A DNA stretch of 60,005 nt, from positions 1-60,005 of the forward strand of contig JAZDPK010000065.1 in NCBI GenBank assembly GCA_043797615.1, given 5' to 3'. A model generated the notes under the pieces. It worked only from the letters and a program-made list of their open reading frames with translations. It made no database searches and was not told the DNA's origin. Below are positions 52,779-60,005 of this stretch, in pieces. Made by a program: the position numbers and the translations under genes. The DNA is from JAZDPK01 sp043797615. Lineage in GTDB: Bacteria; Patescibacteriota; Patescibacteriia; UBA11705; JABHMO01. How positions within the stretch are numbered: position 1 is the first letter of the stretch; every line of letters begins with the position of its first letter.

Positions 52779-52807
52779 TTGACGCTTGGATAGCGGTGGG
52801 ATATAAT
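52779..52807 (+). promoter_or_regulatory. mraZ (dcw cluster) promoter
   Basis: TTGACG (52779-52784), 17 bases, TATAAT (52802-52807). The leader of about 155 bases is filled by a repeat array. Confidence 0.8.
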
Positions 52808-52847
52808 GGAGTTAATGATATAAGAAGTGGGGGAATGTGGAATGGTT

Positions 52848-52960
52848 ACGAATTACATATCTTTACAAATATACGAATATACAAATCTCCAAAGATGATT
52901 TATTCGTAAATTTGTATATATGTATAAATTCGTCCCGAAGGGATCCCTTTGGGATAATTA
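52848..52960. repeat. Mirrored word array, ATACAAATAT family, with GGGATCCC palindrome
   Basis: TACAAATATACGAATATAC on the left, TTCGTAAATTTGTATATATG on the right, then GTCCCGAAGGGATCCC (from 52932). Lies in the mraZ leader. Confidence 0.7.
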
Positions 52961-52968
52961 GTAACAAA

Positions 52969-53427
52969 ATGTTTATTGGCGAATACAATTATTCGGTTGA
53001 CGACAAAGGCCGCCTCGCGGTGCCGGCCAAATTCCGCAGTTCGCTGAAAACCGGCGCGGTCGTCACGCGCGGAATCGACAACTGCCTTTTTGTTTATTCG
53101 AAAACAGAATGGACAACGCTTGCGAAAAAATTATCGTCTTTGCCAATAAGCCAGGCCAATACCCGGGCTTTTTCCCGTTTAATGCTGGCCGGAGCCATGG
53201 ACGCGGATATGGACAAGCAAGGCCGAATCATTTTGCCGGATTATCTGCGCAAGTACGCCGGCATAAACAAGAAAACAATCATCGCCGGCTTGTACAACCG
53301 TTTGGAAATATGGGACGAGAAGAAATGGAATTCGTATAAATCGGAAACGGAAAAGGCGAGCACGGACATCGCGGAAAAGTTGGGGAGTTGGGAGTGTAAC
53401 GAAAAACGAAAAAACCTAAAAACCTAA
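52969..53427 (+). CDS. mraZ: Transcriptional regulator MraZ
   Basis: The protein is 152 aa with two SpoVT/AbrB-like halves: MFIGEYNYSVDDKGRLAVPA with KFRSSL, then DADMDKQGRIILPDYLRKYA. MraZ binds repeats upstream of its own gene and controls the division and cell-wall cluster. The start at 52969 is set by homology; a longer frame upstream runs through the repeat array. The last 12 residues (ECNEKRKNLKT) look repeat-derived. Downstream are rsmH, an ftsL-like gene, tgt, ftsI and murF. Confidence 0.93.
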   Translation: MFIGEYNYSVDDKGRLAVPAKFRSSLKTGAVVTRGIDNCLFVYSKTEWTTLAKKLSSLPISQANTRAFSRLMLAGAMDADMDKQGRIILPDYLRKYAGINKKTIIAGLYNRLEIWDEKKWNSYKSETEKASTDIAEKLGSWECNEKRKNLKT

Positions 53428-53435
53428 AAAGCCTC

Positions 53436-53470
53436 GCTGTCAGATCCTGAATCAAGTTCAGGATGACAGC
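53436..53470. repeat. TGTCATCCTG..CAGGATCTGACA hairpin, copy 3 (reverse)
   Basis: GCTGTCAGATCCTGAA and TTCAGGATGACAGC around TCAAG. Confidence 0.75.
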
Positions 53471-53548
53471 TCGGTGAAAAAATAAAAACAAAAAAGTATG
53501 TTCGTAAAATTCATCAAAGTTCTCGAGTTAATATTTATCTGGTAACAA

Positions 53549-54481
53549 ATGCCAACATTGCACAAGCCAGTTTTAATGGAGGAAACGGTAAAGTTTTTAG
53601 CCCCGAAAAAAAACCGTAATTTTGTCGATTGCACGGTCAGCGGAGGAGGGCATGCCGAACGATTGCTTGAATTGACCGGACCGGACGGTAAACTTCTCGG
53701 TATCGATTGGGACAAGGAGGCGCTGGACCTAGCGGCCGCAAGGCTTTCTCAATATAACAAGCGCTTAACATTGGTTCATGATTCGTACGTGAAATTTAAA
53801 GATATCATCCATGAAAAAAAATTCAATGAAATCAGCGGTGTTCTTCTTGATCTCGGCCTTTCTTCTGACCAACTGCAATCTAGCGGCCGCGGGTTTACTT
53901 TTCAGGCTAACGAGCCGCTAGACATGCGGTTTAATCCCGATGGCAACGAATTGACCGCGGCGATTATCGTCAATGAATGGCCGGAAAATGAGATTCAACG
54001 GATTTTGCACGAATATGGCGAGGAAAAATTCGCGTTCAAAATCGCGAAAGCCATCGCTGAAAGGCGCAAAACGCAGAAAATCGAAACAACGCTTGATCTG
54101 GTGCGAATCATCATGACGGTTGTCCCGAGCCGAAGAACGAAAATAAATCCGGCGACGAAAACGTTTCAAGCATTGCGCATTGCGGTGAACAACGAATTGG
54201 AAAACGTCAAATCCGCGTTGAAAGACATTGTTGAAACGGTTGAAAAAGGTGCCAGAATCGCGGTGATCACGTTCCATTCGCTGGAAGATCGAATTGTCAA
54301 GCAATATTTCAAGCAGGAAAGCAAAGATTGCATCTGTCCGAGAGAAATTCCGGTTTGCCAATGCGGACACGTCGCCAAACTGAAATTGATCACGAAAAAG
54401 CCGATCATTCCATCTGAAAAGGAAGTGGCGGAAAATTTTAGGAGTCGTTCTGCGAAATTAAGGGTCGTTGAAAGAATATAA
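53549..54481 (+). CDS. rsmH: 16S rRNA (cytosine1402-N4) methyltransferase RsmH
   Basis: The protein is 310 aa. It has TLHKPVLMEETVKFLAPK at the N-terminus, the SAM motif VDCTVSGGGHAERLLE, LLGIDWDKEAL, LLDLGLSSDQLQSSGRGFTF and the C-terminal FHSLEDRIVKQYF and RSRSAKLRVVER. It methylates C1402 in the decoding centre. In the dcw cluster it normally follows mraZ, as here. Lengths and motifs are complete. The stop abuts a mirrored repeat array. Confidence 0.96.
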   Translation: MPTLHKPVLMEETVKFLAPKKNRNFVDCTVSGGGHAERLLELTGPDGKLLGIDWDKEALDLAAARLSQYNKRLTLVHDSYVKFKDIIHEKKFNEISGVLLDLGLSSDQLQSSGRGFTFQANEPLDMRFNPDGNELTAAIIVNEWPENEIQRILHEYGEEKFAFKIAKAIAERRKTQKIETTLDLVRIIMTVVPSRRTKINPATKTFQALRIAVNNELENVKSALKDIVETVEKGARIAVITFHSLEDRIVKQYFKQESKDCICPREIPVCQCGHVAKLKLITKKPIIPSEKEVAENFRSRSAKLRVVERI

Positions 54482-54590
54482 TCCGAATAAAACCCGGAAA
54501 ATCCGAATGCTCCGAATATTCGTTTGATTAATTACGTCGCAATTTTTTATTCGGAGAATTCGGATTTGGTTTCCTGTTCGGATTATAAAT
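54482..54590. repeat. Mirrored word array, AATCCGAAT family, copy 2
   Basis: ATCCGAATAAAACCCGG, AATCCGAATGCTCCGAAT on the left. ATTCGGAGAATTCGGATT, TTCGGATTATAAATT on the right. Same words as 13286-13370. Confidence 0.8.
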
Positions 54591-54620
54591 TTAAAAATAA
54601 AAATAAAATCCTTCATCATT

Positions 54621-54965
54621 ATGACGAAGTATTCCCAAAATTTCAGAGATAATGCCGCTCCGGCAACAAAACGCGGTTCGAAATTCAGCAAATTGTTTTT
54701 TTATTGCCTGGTCGGCGCGTTCATCGTCGCCTTGACCGGCGCCTATCTTTTCGAAGTCAATTCCATCGCGGCCAAAGGATTCCAAGTGCGCGATCTACAA
54801 AAGCAGATTTCCGACATCCGCGATTATAACGACGAATTGGCGCTCCAGCTCATCGATCTCAAGGCGTCGCCGGAATTGAACGAGCGGATTGAAAGTTTGA
54901 ACATGATCCCGGCCGAGAAAATCGCGTATTACGACGCGGCGGGGGAGTTGGTGGCCAGAAAGTAA
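54621..54965 (+). CDS. FtsL/DivIC-like cell division protein
   Basis: The protein is 114 aa. It has a basic cytoplasmic N-terminus of about 25 residues, one membrane helix (about 26-46, FFYCLVGAFIVALTGAYLF) and a short outer coiled coil (GFQVRDLQKQISDIRDYNDE) followed by IESLNMIPAEKIAYYD. The bitopic layout, size and position between rsmH and ftsI match FtsL, which joins DivIC/FtsB and FtsQ to activate FtsI/FtsW. Sequence identity in this family is always low, so assignment rests on layout and place. Confidence 0.75.
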   Translation: MTKYSQNFRDNAAPATKRGSKFSKLFFYCLVGAFIVALTGAYLFEVNSIAAKGFQVRDLQKQISDIRDYNDELALQLIDLKASPELNERIESLNMIPAEKIAYYDAAGELVARK

Positions 54966-55121
54966 TTGAAAATCGCATAAATGCAAATTGCAAAAAGCAA
55001 AATGCAAAGTAAATTTAAAGTTTAAAATTTAAATTTTAAATTTATTTTGACAGCGCAGTGCAGCCTGTCGGCACGACTGCGCTGCACTGATTTTGAACTT
55101 TGAGTTTTGTGCTTTTATTAA
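54966..55121. repeat. GCAAAATGCAAA/TTTAAATTT array with embedded CAGTGCAGC element (copy 3)
   Basis: CAAATTGCAAAAAGC, AAAATGCAAAG, a TTTAAAATTTAAATTTTAAA core, then GACAGCGCAGTGCAGCC and CTGCGCTGCACTG (55050-55091), then TTTTGAACTTTGAGTTTTG. Confidence 0.8.
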
Positions 55122-55199
55122 ATTCATTTCCATGCTTGTCGTGTGGATATCCCGCCCGGCGGGAGAAGGCTTGTCTCGAGCAGAGGCGGGCCTTTTAAA

Positions 55200-55262
55200 A
55201 TGTTACAAATTATCCCAAAGGGATCCCTTCGGGACAAATAAGTACAAATGTACAAATTGCAT
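55200..55262. repeat. GTACAAAT array with GGGATCCC palindrome
   Basis: GTTACAAATTA, TCCCAAAGGGATCCCTTCGG (55213-55232), then AAGTACAAATGTACAAATTG. The remainder of 54966-55441 also holds a CATTGCGAG/GAAGCAATC element (55285-55352). I see no gene in it. Confidence 0.7.
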
Positions 55263-55441
55263 AAAGTTGAATAATCCTCGCCTGTCATTGCGAGATGGTG
55301 CTTGTGGAAAGATTGCAACTTTCTTTGTAAGACGAAGCAATCTTCTTCGACAGGCGGAATAATTTGCACTTTGCATTTTGCTTTTTGCATTTGTTTTGCT
55401 TGGTTGACGTTTAGCTTAAAAATTGTTAAAATTATGTATAT

Positions 55442-56617
55442 ATGCCGTTCAAATTATTAAGCCAAATAGGCCGAGCCCGCGCCGGCGAATTTATGACGAG
55501 AAAAGGCGCTGTTAAAACCCCGTGCTTCATGCCGATCGCCACGAAAGGCGGAGTAAAGAGCATTAGCGTTGAAGATATTGAAAAATTAAACCCGGAAATA
55601 ATTCTTTTAAACGCGTATCATCTGATGCTGCGGCCGGGTGAAAAAGAAATCAAAAAGTTGGGCGGCTTGCACGAATTCATGAATTGGGGAAAGCCGATTT
55701 TGACCGACAGCGGCGGTTTTCAGGTTTTTTCATTGGCGAAAAAAAGAAAAATCACGGCGGACGGCGTTGTGTTCAATTCGCACATTGACGGGAAAAGATA
55801 TGCAATGTCGCCGGAAGATTCGGTTAAAATCCAAATGTCCATCGGTTCCGACATCATGATGTGCCTCGACGAATGCGTGGAATTGCCGGCCGAGCGCGAT
55901 TATTTGGAAAAGTCGGTGGATATGACGACGCGGTGGGCGGAAAGATGCCATAAGTATTTTAAGAAAAGGGTGACAAGTGAAACAAGAGAGACAGGGGAAA
56001 CAGGTGAAAAAAACACAAAGAATAAACTGAATCAACTCAATAAACTTAATCAACTTCCGCCGCTTTTGTTTGGAATAGTTCAAGGCGGATTGGAAAAAGA
56101 TTTGCGGGTGCGAAGCGCGAAAGAACTCGTTAAAATCGGATTCGACGGCTATGCGGTGGGCGGGCTGTCGGTGGGCGAGACTGAACAAAAAATGTATTCA
56201 GTGCTTGATTATATTATTCCCGAATTGCCTTTGGACAAGCCGCGCTATTTGATGGGTGTGGGCTACCCGCATCAGATAATTGAAGCGGTGAAGCGGGGCA
56301 TCGACATGTTCGACAGCGTTATTCCGACGCGCGAGGCCAGGCACGGCAGATTGTTCGTTAACACTGGCAGAGCGCTGAATTTCGCCAAACCGAAAGATTT
56401 TTACAAATACATCAACATTAAATCTAAAAAATTCAAATTCGACAAAACGCCGATAAAAGCCGACAGCCGTTTCGATGAATTGCGGCATCATTCGAAAGCG
56501 TATCTGCGCCATTTGTTCGTTTCCGAAGACATGACGGCTTTGCGCTTGGCGACGCTGAATAATTTGGAGTTTTATTTGGAGATGATGGGGGAGATAAGAA
56601 AAAAAATAATAAAATGA
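55442..56617 (+). CDS. tgt: tRNA-guanine transglycosylase, zinc ligands lost
   Basis: The protein is 391 aa with the TIM-barrel fold. The catalytic residues are present: Asp89 in LTDSGGFQVFSL and Asp291 in MFDSVIPTREARHGR. GIVQGGLEKDLR and AVGGLSVGE are also intact. The C-terminal zinc site is not: the segment matching ECDCYTCRNYSRAYLHHL reads DSRFDELRHHSKAYLRHL, giving Ser342, Phe344 and Leu347 for the three Cys, and Asn373 replaces the His ligand. Residues about 176-204 (SETRETGETGE, NKLNQLNKLNQL) are a repeat-encoded insert. It exchanges guanine 34 for preQ1/queuine in tRNA. Confidence 0.95.
   Translation: MPFKLLSQIGRARAGEFMTRKGAVKTPCFMPIATKGGVKSISVEDIEKLNPEIILLNAYHLMLRPGEKEIKKLGGLHEFMNWGKPILTDSGGFQVFSLAKKRKITADGVVFNSHIDGKRYAMSPEDSVKIQMSIGSDIMMCLDECVELPAERDYLEKSVDMTTRWAERCHKYFKKRVTSETRETGETGEKNTKNKLNQLNKLNQLPPLLFGIVQGGLEKDLRVRSAKELVKIGFDGYAVGGLSVGETEQKMYSVLDYIIPELPLDKPRYLMGVGYPHQIIEAVKRGIDMFDSVIPTREARHGRLFVNTGRALNFAKPKDFYKYINIKSKKFKFDKTPIKADSRFDELRHHSKAYLRHLFVSEDMTALRLATLNNLEFYLEMMGEIRKKIIK
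55969..56048 (+). repeat. GTGAAACAAG/ACAGGGGAAAC and CTTAATCAAC words inside tgt
   Basis: Direct words GACAAGTGAAACAAGAG, AGACAGGGGAAACAGG, then AACTGAATCAACTC, AACTTAATCAACTT. Translated in frame as a Thr/Glu/Gly then Asn/Leu/Gln segment. Confidence 0.65.
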
Positions 56618-56622
56618 AAAGA

Positions 56623-56794
56623 GATAAAGAGGGCTAAAGAAGATAACGCAGAAATGAAAAAGGCGTAAGAAGTGTTAGAAGTGGAATAAGTATGAAAAAT
56701 AGAATTACGAATTTAGAATTATGAGCTAAGTGTTTCAGACTGTTATGTCAAGGTAACTTAATTCATGATTCATAATTCTATAACCATAAATTCT
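56623..56794. repeat. AAGAGGGCTAAAGAAG words and an AGAATTA/TAATTCT mirrored array
   Basis: AGATAAAGAGGGCTAAAGAAG (as two overlapping words), then GAATTTAGAATTATGA, mirrored by TCATGATTCATAATTCT just before the next ATG. Confidence 0.65.
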
Positions 56795-57115
56795 ATGCAG
56801 CAAGAAAAATGGGAAGAGCTTTTGGAAAAAGTAAGGAAGAATTTCGGCATCGAAGAGCAGACCACCGAGCCGATTGATGACATTCCTCGGGCGTTCCGCG
56901 AAATCGTTGTTTGCAATTCGCCGATGGGGAAATTGAAGCTGATCAGGACGACCAAGCCGAAAGTGCTGGACAGGAAAACGATCTATTCGAACCGGCCGGG
57001 CGCCCAGATGAACGTGCGGTACGAATATTCGGAAACCGAATTCACGAACAATTTGGAAATTTTGAAATGGGATGAAAATCGGGAGATGTGGGGGAAGGCG
57101 GAAATCGGATTCTAA
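56795..57115 (+). CDS. Hypothetical protein, 106 aa
   Basis: It starts MQQEKWEELLEKVRKNFG at 56795; an in-frame ATG at 56765 lies in the repeat array. The N-terminal third is helical and charged. The rest looks beta-rich (EIVVCNSPMGKLKLIRTTKP, MNVRYEYSETEF, LEILKWDENREMWGKAEIGF), like a small nucleic-acid-binding or OB-type fold. No catalytic motif is seen. I believe homologues occur in other CPR genomes but cannot name the family. It lies between tgt and ftsI. Confidence 0.65.
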   Translation: MQQEKWEELLEKVRKNFGIEEQTTEPIDDIPRAFREIVVCNSPMGKLKLIRTTKPKVLDRKTIYSNRPGAQMNVRYEYSETEFTNNLEILKWDENREMWGKAEIGF

Positions 57116-57117
57116 AA

Positions 57118-57230
57118 AACAGGGCAATACAGGGCAGAATAAGGCAAAGAAGGCTATAGAAGGTAGTCTTGAAAATTATTGGCGCGAATATCCTCTTTAG
57201 CCCTCTTTCCCTTCTAATTTTCATAATTGC
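57118..57230. repeat. Mirrored word array, GGCAAAGAAGGCTA family
   Basis: CAGGGCAATACAGGGCAG, AAGGCAAAGAAGGCTATAG on the left. TCCTCTTTAGCCCTCTTTCC on the right, shortly before the ftsI start. Its centre (GGTAGTCTTGAA) resembles that of 31258-31376. Confidence 0.75.
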
Positions 57231-57239
57231 TGAATTACC

Positions 57240-59141
57240 ATGCCCCTTCTCGTCAAGAAAAAAGTCCCGGCGCATTATTACACCGGCAGCTATTGCCAGC
57301 TGGACAGCAAGAATATGCGCGACTACCGCATCGCCGTGCTGTCGGCGTTTTTTATTTTGCTCTGCAGCCTGATCGTCGTCCGGCTGTACAAATTGCAAGT
57401 GCTTGACCAGGATTATTATCTGGCGCTGGCGTCCGGCCAGTACGAGGTTTACAAAAACCTCTATCCAACGCGCGGCGCGATTTATTTTCAGGACAAATCC
57501 GGGCGGCTGGTTCAAACCGCGGACGACAGCCAGTATTTTCCCGCGGCGACGAACAAGGCCTTGAATCTGCTCTACGCCGTGCCGAAAGACGTGAAAGATC
57601 CGGAAACGGCGCTGCAAGCGCTGAAGATCGCGTTTAATCTGGAAGGCAGAGAAGGATTGCGTTTAAATAAAAAAGACAACGCGCCTGCCTCTTCCGCGAA
57701 ATTCGCCGGCGAATTGGCCGAAGAGCAGGAAACGATTGACAGCTGGCGACTGAAGCTGAACAAGAAAGACGGCGTTTACGCCGTGCTCATGCATTATGTG
57801 CCGAATGAAACGATCGACGCGCTGAAAAAAGATAATTTGGCAGGCATCGCCTGGACCAAGGAAATTACGCGCTATTATCCGGAGCGCGACATTGCCAGCC
57901 AGCTCCTCGGCTTTGTCGGCAAGCAGGCGGAAAACGGCATGCTGAAAGGAAATTACGGTCTGGAAGCCTGCTATGACAAGGCGCTCGCCGGCGAGCCCGG
58001 GTTTCAATATTCGGAAATGGACAATCTCGGCCGCTGGATCGCCACGGCCGGCCGCGATTTTCGCCAGGCAACGGACGGCTCGAGCATCGTGCTCACGATC
58101 GACAAGACCGTGGAATATTACGCGTGCAGCGCCCTGAAAAAGGCGCTTGTCGAATATCAGGCGGACAAAGGCTCTCTCATTGCCATGGATCCAGCCACCG
58201 GCGCGATCATCGCTCTCTGCAACGCGCCGGAATTCGACCCTAACAATTACAATGAAGCGAAAGACATCGGCGTTTTCAACAACGCCGCGCTGCTCGACAG
58301 CTACGAGCCTGGTTCGGTTTTCAAGGCGATTACTATGGCCGCCGCCTTGGACGCGGGAAAAGTTACGCCGTTCACGACTTACCTTGACACCGGCGAAGTG
58401 AAGATCGCCGGCTACACGATCAAAAATTCCGATCTGCGGGCGCACGGCGTCGTCAATATGACCAAGGTTTTGGAGCAGTCATACAATACCGGCGCGGTTT
58501 ACGCGGCCAAGCAGGTCGGACTGGACGCGTTCAAGCGGTATGTGCGCGGATTCGGATTTGGCGAAGAAACCGGCGTTGATGCGTGCTATGAAAGCCGCGG
58601 CAACGTGAAAAATCTGGACAAGAACGGCGAGATTTATCTGGACACTGCGTCGTTCGGCCAGGGCATTACGATTACCGCGATTCAGCTTTTGAAGGCGTTC
58701 GGCGCCATTGCCAATGACGGCAAGCTGGTTCAGCCGTATCTTGTTGATTCGATCGTCGGCAGCGACGGAAAAATCATAAAGAAGACTTTGCCGAAAGTGG
58801 TGAATCAGGTCATTTCCAGCCAGACCGCGAAACTCCTCGGTAGCATGCTGGTTTCCGTGGTGAAAAATGGAACCGGAAAACGGGCCGGCGTTCCCGGCTA
58901 TTTAGTCGCCGGCAAAACCGGCACGGCGCAAGTTCCGGACTTGGTCAACGGCGGCTATACGGATCAAACCATTCATACGTTCGCCGGATTCGCGCCGTTC
59001 AACAAGCCGCGGCTGGTTCTGGTGACGAGAATCGACAATCCGAAAGTGGATCGCTACGCCGAGAGCACGGCCACGCCGCTGTTCGGGCAAGTGGCGAAGT
59101 TTATTCTTGATTATTATCAGGTGCCGACGGAGGTGAAGTAA
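57240..59141 (+). CDS. ftsI: Class B penicillin-binding protein (FtsI-type transpeptidase)
   Basis: The protein is 633 aa. It has a cytoplasmic N-terminus of about 30 residues, one membrane helix (about 31-50, IAVLSAFFILLCSLIVVRLY), and a pedestal domain beginning YPTRGAIYFQDKSG. The transpeptidase motifs are SVFK (Ser359, Lys362), SYN (414-416) and KTG (559-561). It cross-links septal peptidoglycan. In cluster order it follows rsmH and the ftsL-like gene, though tgt and a hypothetical gene intervene. It is followed by murF. Confidence 0.92.
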   Translation: MPLLVKKKVPAHYYTGSYCQLDSKNMRDYRIAVLSAFFILLCSLIVVRLYKLQVLDQDYYLALASGQYEVYKNLYPTRGAIYFQDKSGRLVQTADDSQYFPAATNKALNLLYAVPKDVKDPETALQALKIAFNLEGREGLRLNKKDNAPASSAKFAGELAEEQETIDSWRLKLNKKDGVYAVLMHYVPNETIDALKKDNLAGIAWTKEITRYYPERDIASQLLGFVGKQAENGMLKGNYGLEACYDKALAGEPGFQYSEMDNLGRWIATAGRDFRQATDGSSIVLTIDKTVEYYACSALKKALVEYQADKGSLIAMDPATGAIIALCNAPEFDPNNYNEAKDIGVFNNAALLDSYEPGSVFKAITMAAALDAGKVTPFTTYLDTGEVKIAGYTIKNSDLRAHGVVNMTKVLEQSYNTGAVYAAKQVGLDAFKRYVRGFGFGEETGVDACYESRGNVKNLDKNGEIYLDTASFGQGITITAIQLLKAFGAIANDGKLVQPYLVDSIVGSDGKIIKKTLPKVVNQVISSQTAKLLGSMLVSVVKNGTGKRAGVPGYLVAGKTGTAQVPDLVNGGYTDQTIHTFAGFAPFNKPRLVLVTRIDNPKVDRYAESTATPLFGQVAKFILDYYQVPTEVK

Positions 59142-59233
59142 ACGCGAAACAACGCAAACGAAAAAACGCGAAACCATGCGAAACTAACCTTAATAGTCAG
59201 TCAAGACAATCTCGTTTATCCCGTTTATCGCAT
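59142..59233. repeat. ACGCGAAAC words and half of a GATAAACG array
   Basis: AAACGCGAAACAACGC, AAAACGCGAAACC, ATGCGAAAC, then AATCTCGTTTATCCCGTTTATCG when read as two words. The second is the right arm of the family at 17950 and 44329. Confidence 0.65.
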
Positions 59234-59276
59234 CTTGCGCAATATTAAATGTTGTCGCATGAAAAATTTTATTGGG

Positions 59277-59305
59277 TTGATTAATTTAAAATTCAATGAT
59301 ATAAT
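59277..59305 (+). promoter_or_regulatory. murF promoter
   Basis: TTGATT (59277-59282), 17 bases, TATAAT (59300-59305) with upstream TGA. ATG 59319 is 13 bases past the -10. Confidence 0.75.
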
Positions 59306-59318
59306 GCTAAAACTACAT

Positions 59319-60005
59319 ATGAAAAAAACATTGCAAAAAATATTGGCTTTATTCGCCAAAGCGATAATAAAGAAATACCGGCCGAAAATTATCGGCATTA
59401 CCGGTTCGATCGGAAAAACGTCGGCCAAGGAAGCGGTCTACGCCGTTTTGGCGGCGAAATTCAGCGCGCGCCGGAATTTGAAAAATTACAACAACGAGCT
59501 GGGCGTGCCGCTGACGATCATCGGCCAAGAAAGCGGCGGAAAATCGCCTTGCCGATGGCTTTCGGTTTTTTCTTCGGCGATTAAGCTGATAATTTCAAAA
59601 GATAAAAATTATCCGGACGCATTGATTCTGGAAATGGGCGCGGACAAGCCGGGCGACATCGAATATCTGTTAGGCATCGCTCCCGTTGACATCGGCGTGG
59701 TGACGAAAATCGGGCCCGCGCATTTGGAATTTTTCAAAACGATTGAAAACATCGCCAAAGAAAAATTAAAGATAATTTCAAATTTGAAAAGCGGCGGTTT
59801 CGCGATTTTGAATTACGACGACGAGTTGGTCAGGAAAATGAGCGCCAAAACAAAAGGGCGAGTTATTTCTTTCGGTCAGAATGAATCAGCCGACGTGCGT
59901 TCGATCGACATGCTGAATCAAGGTAAAGACATGGATTTGAAAGGTATTCAATTCAAAATAAATTACAAAGGCGCTACGGTGCCGGTTTTCCTGCCGAATG
60001 TCATC
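59319..60005 (+). CDS. murF: MurF-like UDP-MurNAc-peptide ligase, partial
   Basis: The first 229 residues are visible, with no stop before the window end. It has the Mur-ligase P-loop IIGITGSIGKTSAKEAVYAV, then NLKNYNNELGVPLTII, ILEMGADKPGDIEYL and TKIGPAHLEFFKTIENIAKEK. This is the MurF pattern (GADKPGDI rather than the MurE or MurC motifs). MurF adds D-Ala-D-Ala to the UDP-MurNAc tripeptide. The family's N-terminal substrate domain is reduced to about 20 residues before the P-loop, so a Mur-ligase-like variant is possible. It follows ftsI in the cell-wall cluster. Confidence 0.85.
   Translation, partial: MKKTLQKILALFAKAIIKKYRPKIIGITGSIGKTSAKEAVYAVLAAKFSARRNLKNYNNELGVPLTIIGQESGGKSPCRWLSVFSSAIKLIISKDKNYPDALILEMGADKPGDIEYLLGIAPVDIGVVTKIGPAHLEFFKTIENIAKEKLKIISNLKSGGFAILNYDDELVRKMSAKTKGRVISFGQNESADVRSIDMLNQGKDMDLKGIQFKINYKGATVPVFLPNVI

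Noticed and set aside
52837..52968. 44-residue N-terminal extension of MraZ
   Set aside because: The extension translates the repeat array and the GGGATCCC palindrome. MraZ homology begins at MFIGEYNY (52969).
1..60005. tRNA or rRNA genes
   Set aside because: I looked in the spacers for T-loop motifs with matching acceptor stems and for 16S/23S/5S landmarks and found none. A tRNAscan run would be decisive.

Overview
The window looks like a Patescibacteria/CPR genome, most likely Parcubacteria-like. That is inferred from gene content and architecture, not from a marker tree. The signs are: a housekeeping set dominated by ribosome, cell-wall, repair and type IV pilus genes; almost no biosynthesis; energy genes limited to a PduL/AckA acetate branch; many short uncharacterised membrane proteins; a shortened AlaS without the C-Ala domain; and RpoA without the alpha C-terminal domain. 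TGA is used as a normal stop (lepA, mutS and several small genes), so this is not an SR1/Gracilibacteria-type recoded lineage.

Layout. 1-8.1 kb: a TspO remnant, LemA, a transglutaminase-like protein, a TPM-domain protein, a RAYT transposase, a PfkB kinase, a four-helix-bundle (23S IVS-type) gene, PduL-AckA and MurJ. 8.1-16 kb: LepA, RecJ and RNase HI, interrupted by minus-strand accessory genes. 16-22 kb: a pilus cluster (PilM, a PilN-like protein, a divergent PilB/GspE ATPase, two pilin-like proteins) and a D,D-carboxypeptidase. 22-31 kb: MnmA, a TrpR/YerC-type regulator and AlaS, then a run of minus-strand accessory operons (small membrane proteins, a P-loop kinase, an FHA-CpaF ATPase). 31-37 kb: MutS and MutL with a small-RNA island between them. 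37-42 kb: infA-rpmJ-rpsM-rpsK-rpsD-rpoA-rplQ-rplM-rpsI. 42-47 kb: a flippase, a glycosyltransferase, and rplJ-rplL behind an L10 leader. 47-52 kb: a beta-propeller membrane protein, a winged-helix protein, an RBBP9-like hydrolase and TsaB. 52-60 kb: a dcw-like cluster (mraZ, rsmH, ftsL-like, tgt, ftsI, murF).

Two kinds of gene are interleaved. Housekeeping genes mostly have no Shine-Dalgarno sequence, often start close to an extended -10 box, and are separated by long imperfect palindromes built from iterated 6-10 base words on one arm and their reverse complements on the other. Accessory genes, mostly on the minus strand, each have a TTGACA-N17 promoter, a strong AGGAGG-type ribosome site and an intrinsic terminator.

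The most unusual feature is the repeat system. At least a dozen word families of mirrored arrays fill the spacers. Related elements also lie in frame inside lepA, recJ, mnmA, alaS, ackA, tgt and tsaB, much like Rickettsia palindromic elements. Other highlights are: a 25-bp palindrome present three times in identical form at a TrpR-like regulator, alaS and tsaB; a Tgt that has lost all four zinc ligands; a PilB-like ATPase lacking its Asp and His boxes; three promoter-to-terminator RNA units between mutS and mutL; and a murJ frameshift at a run of ten T.
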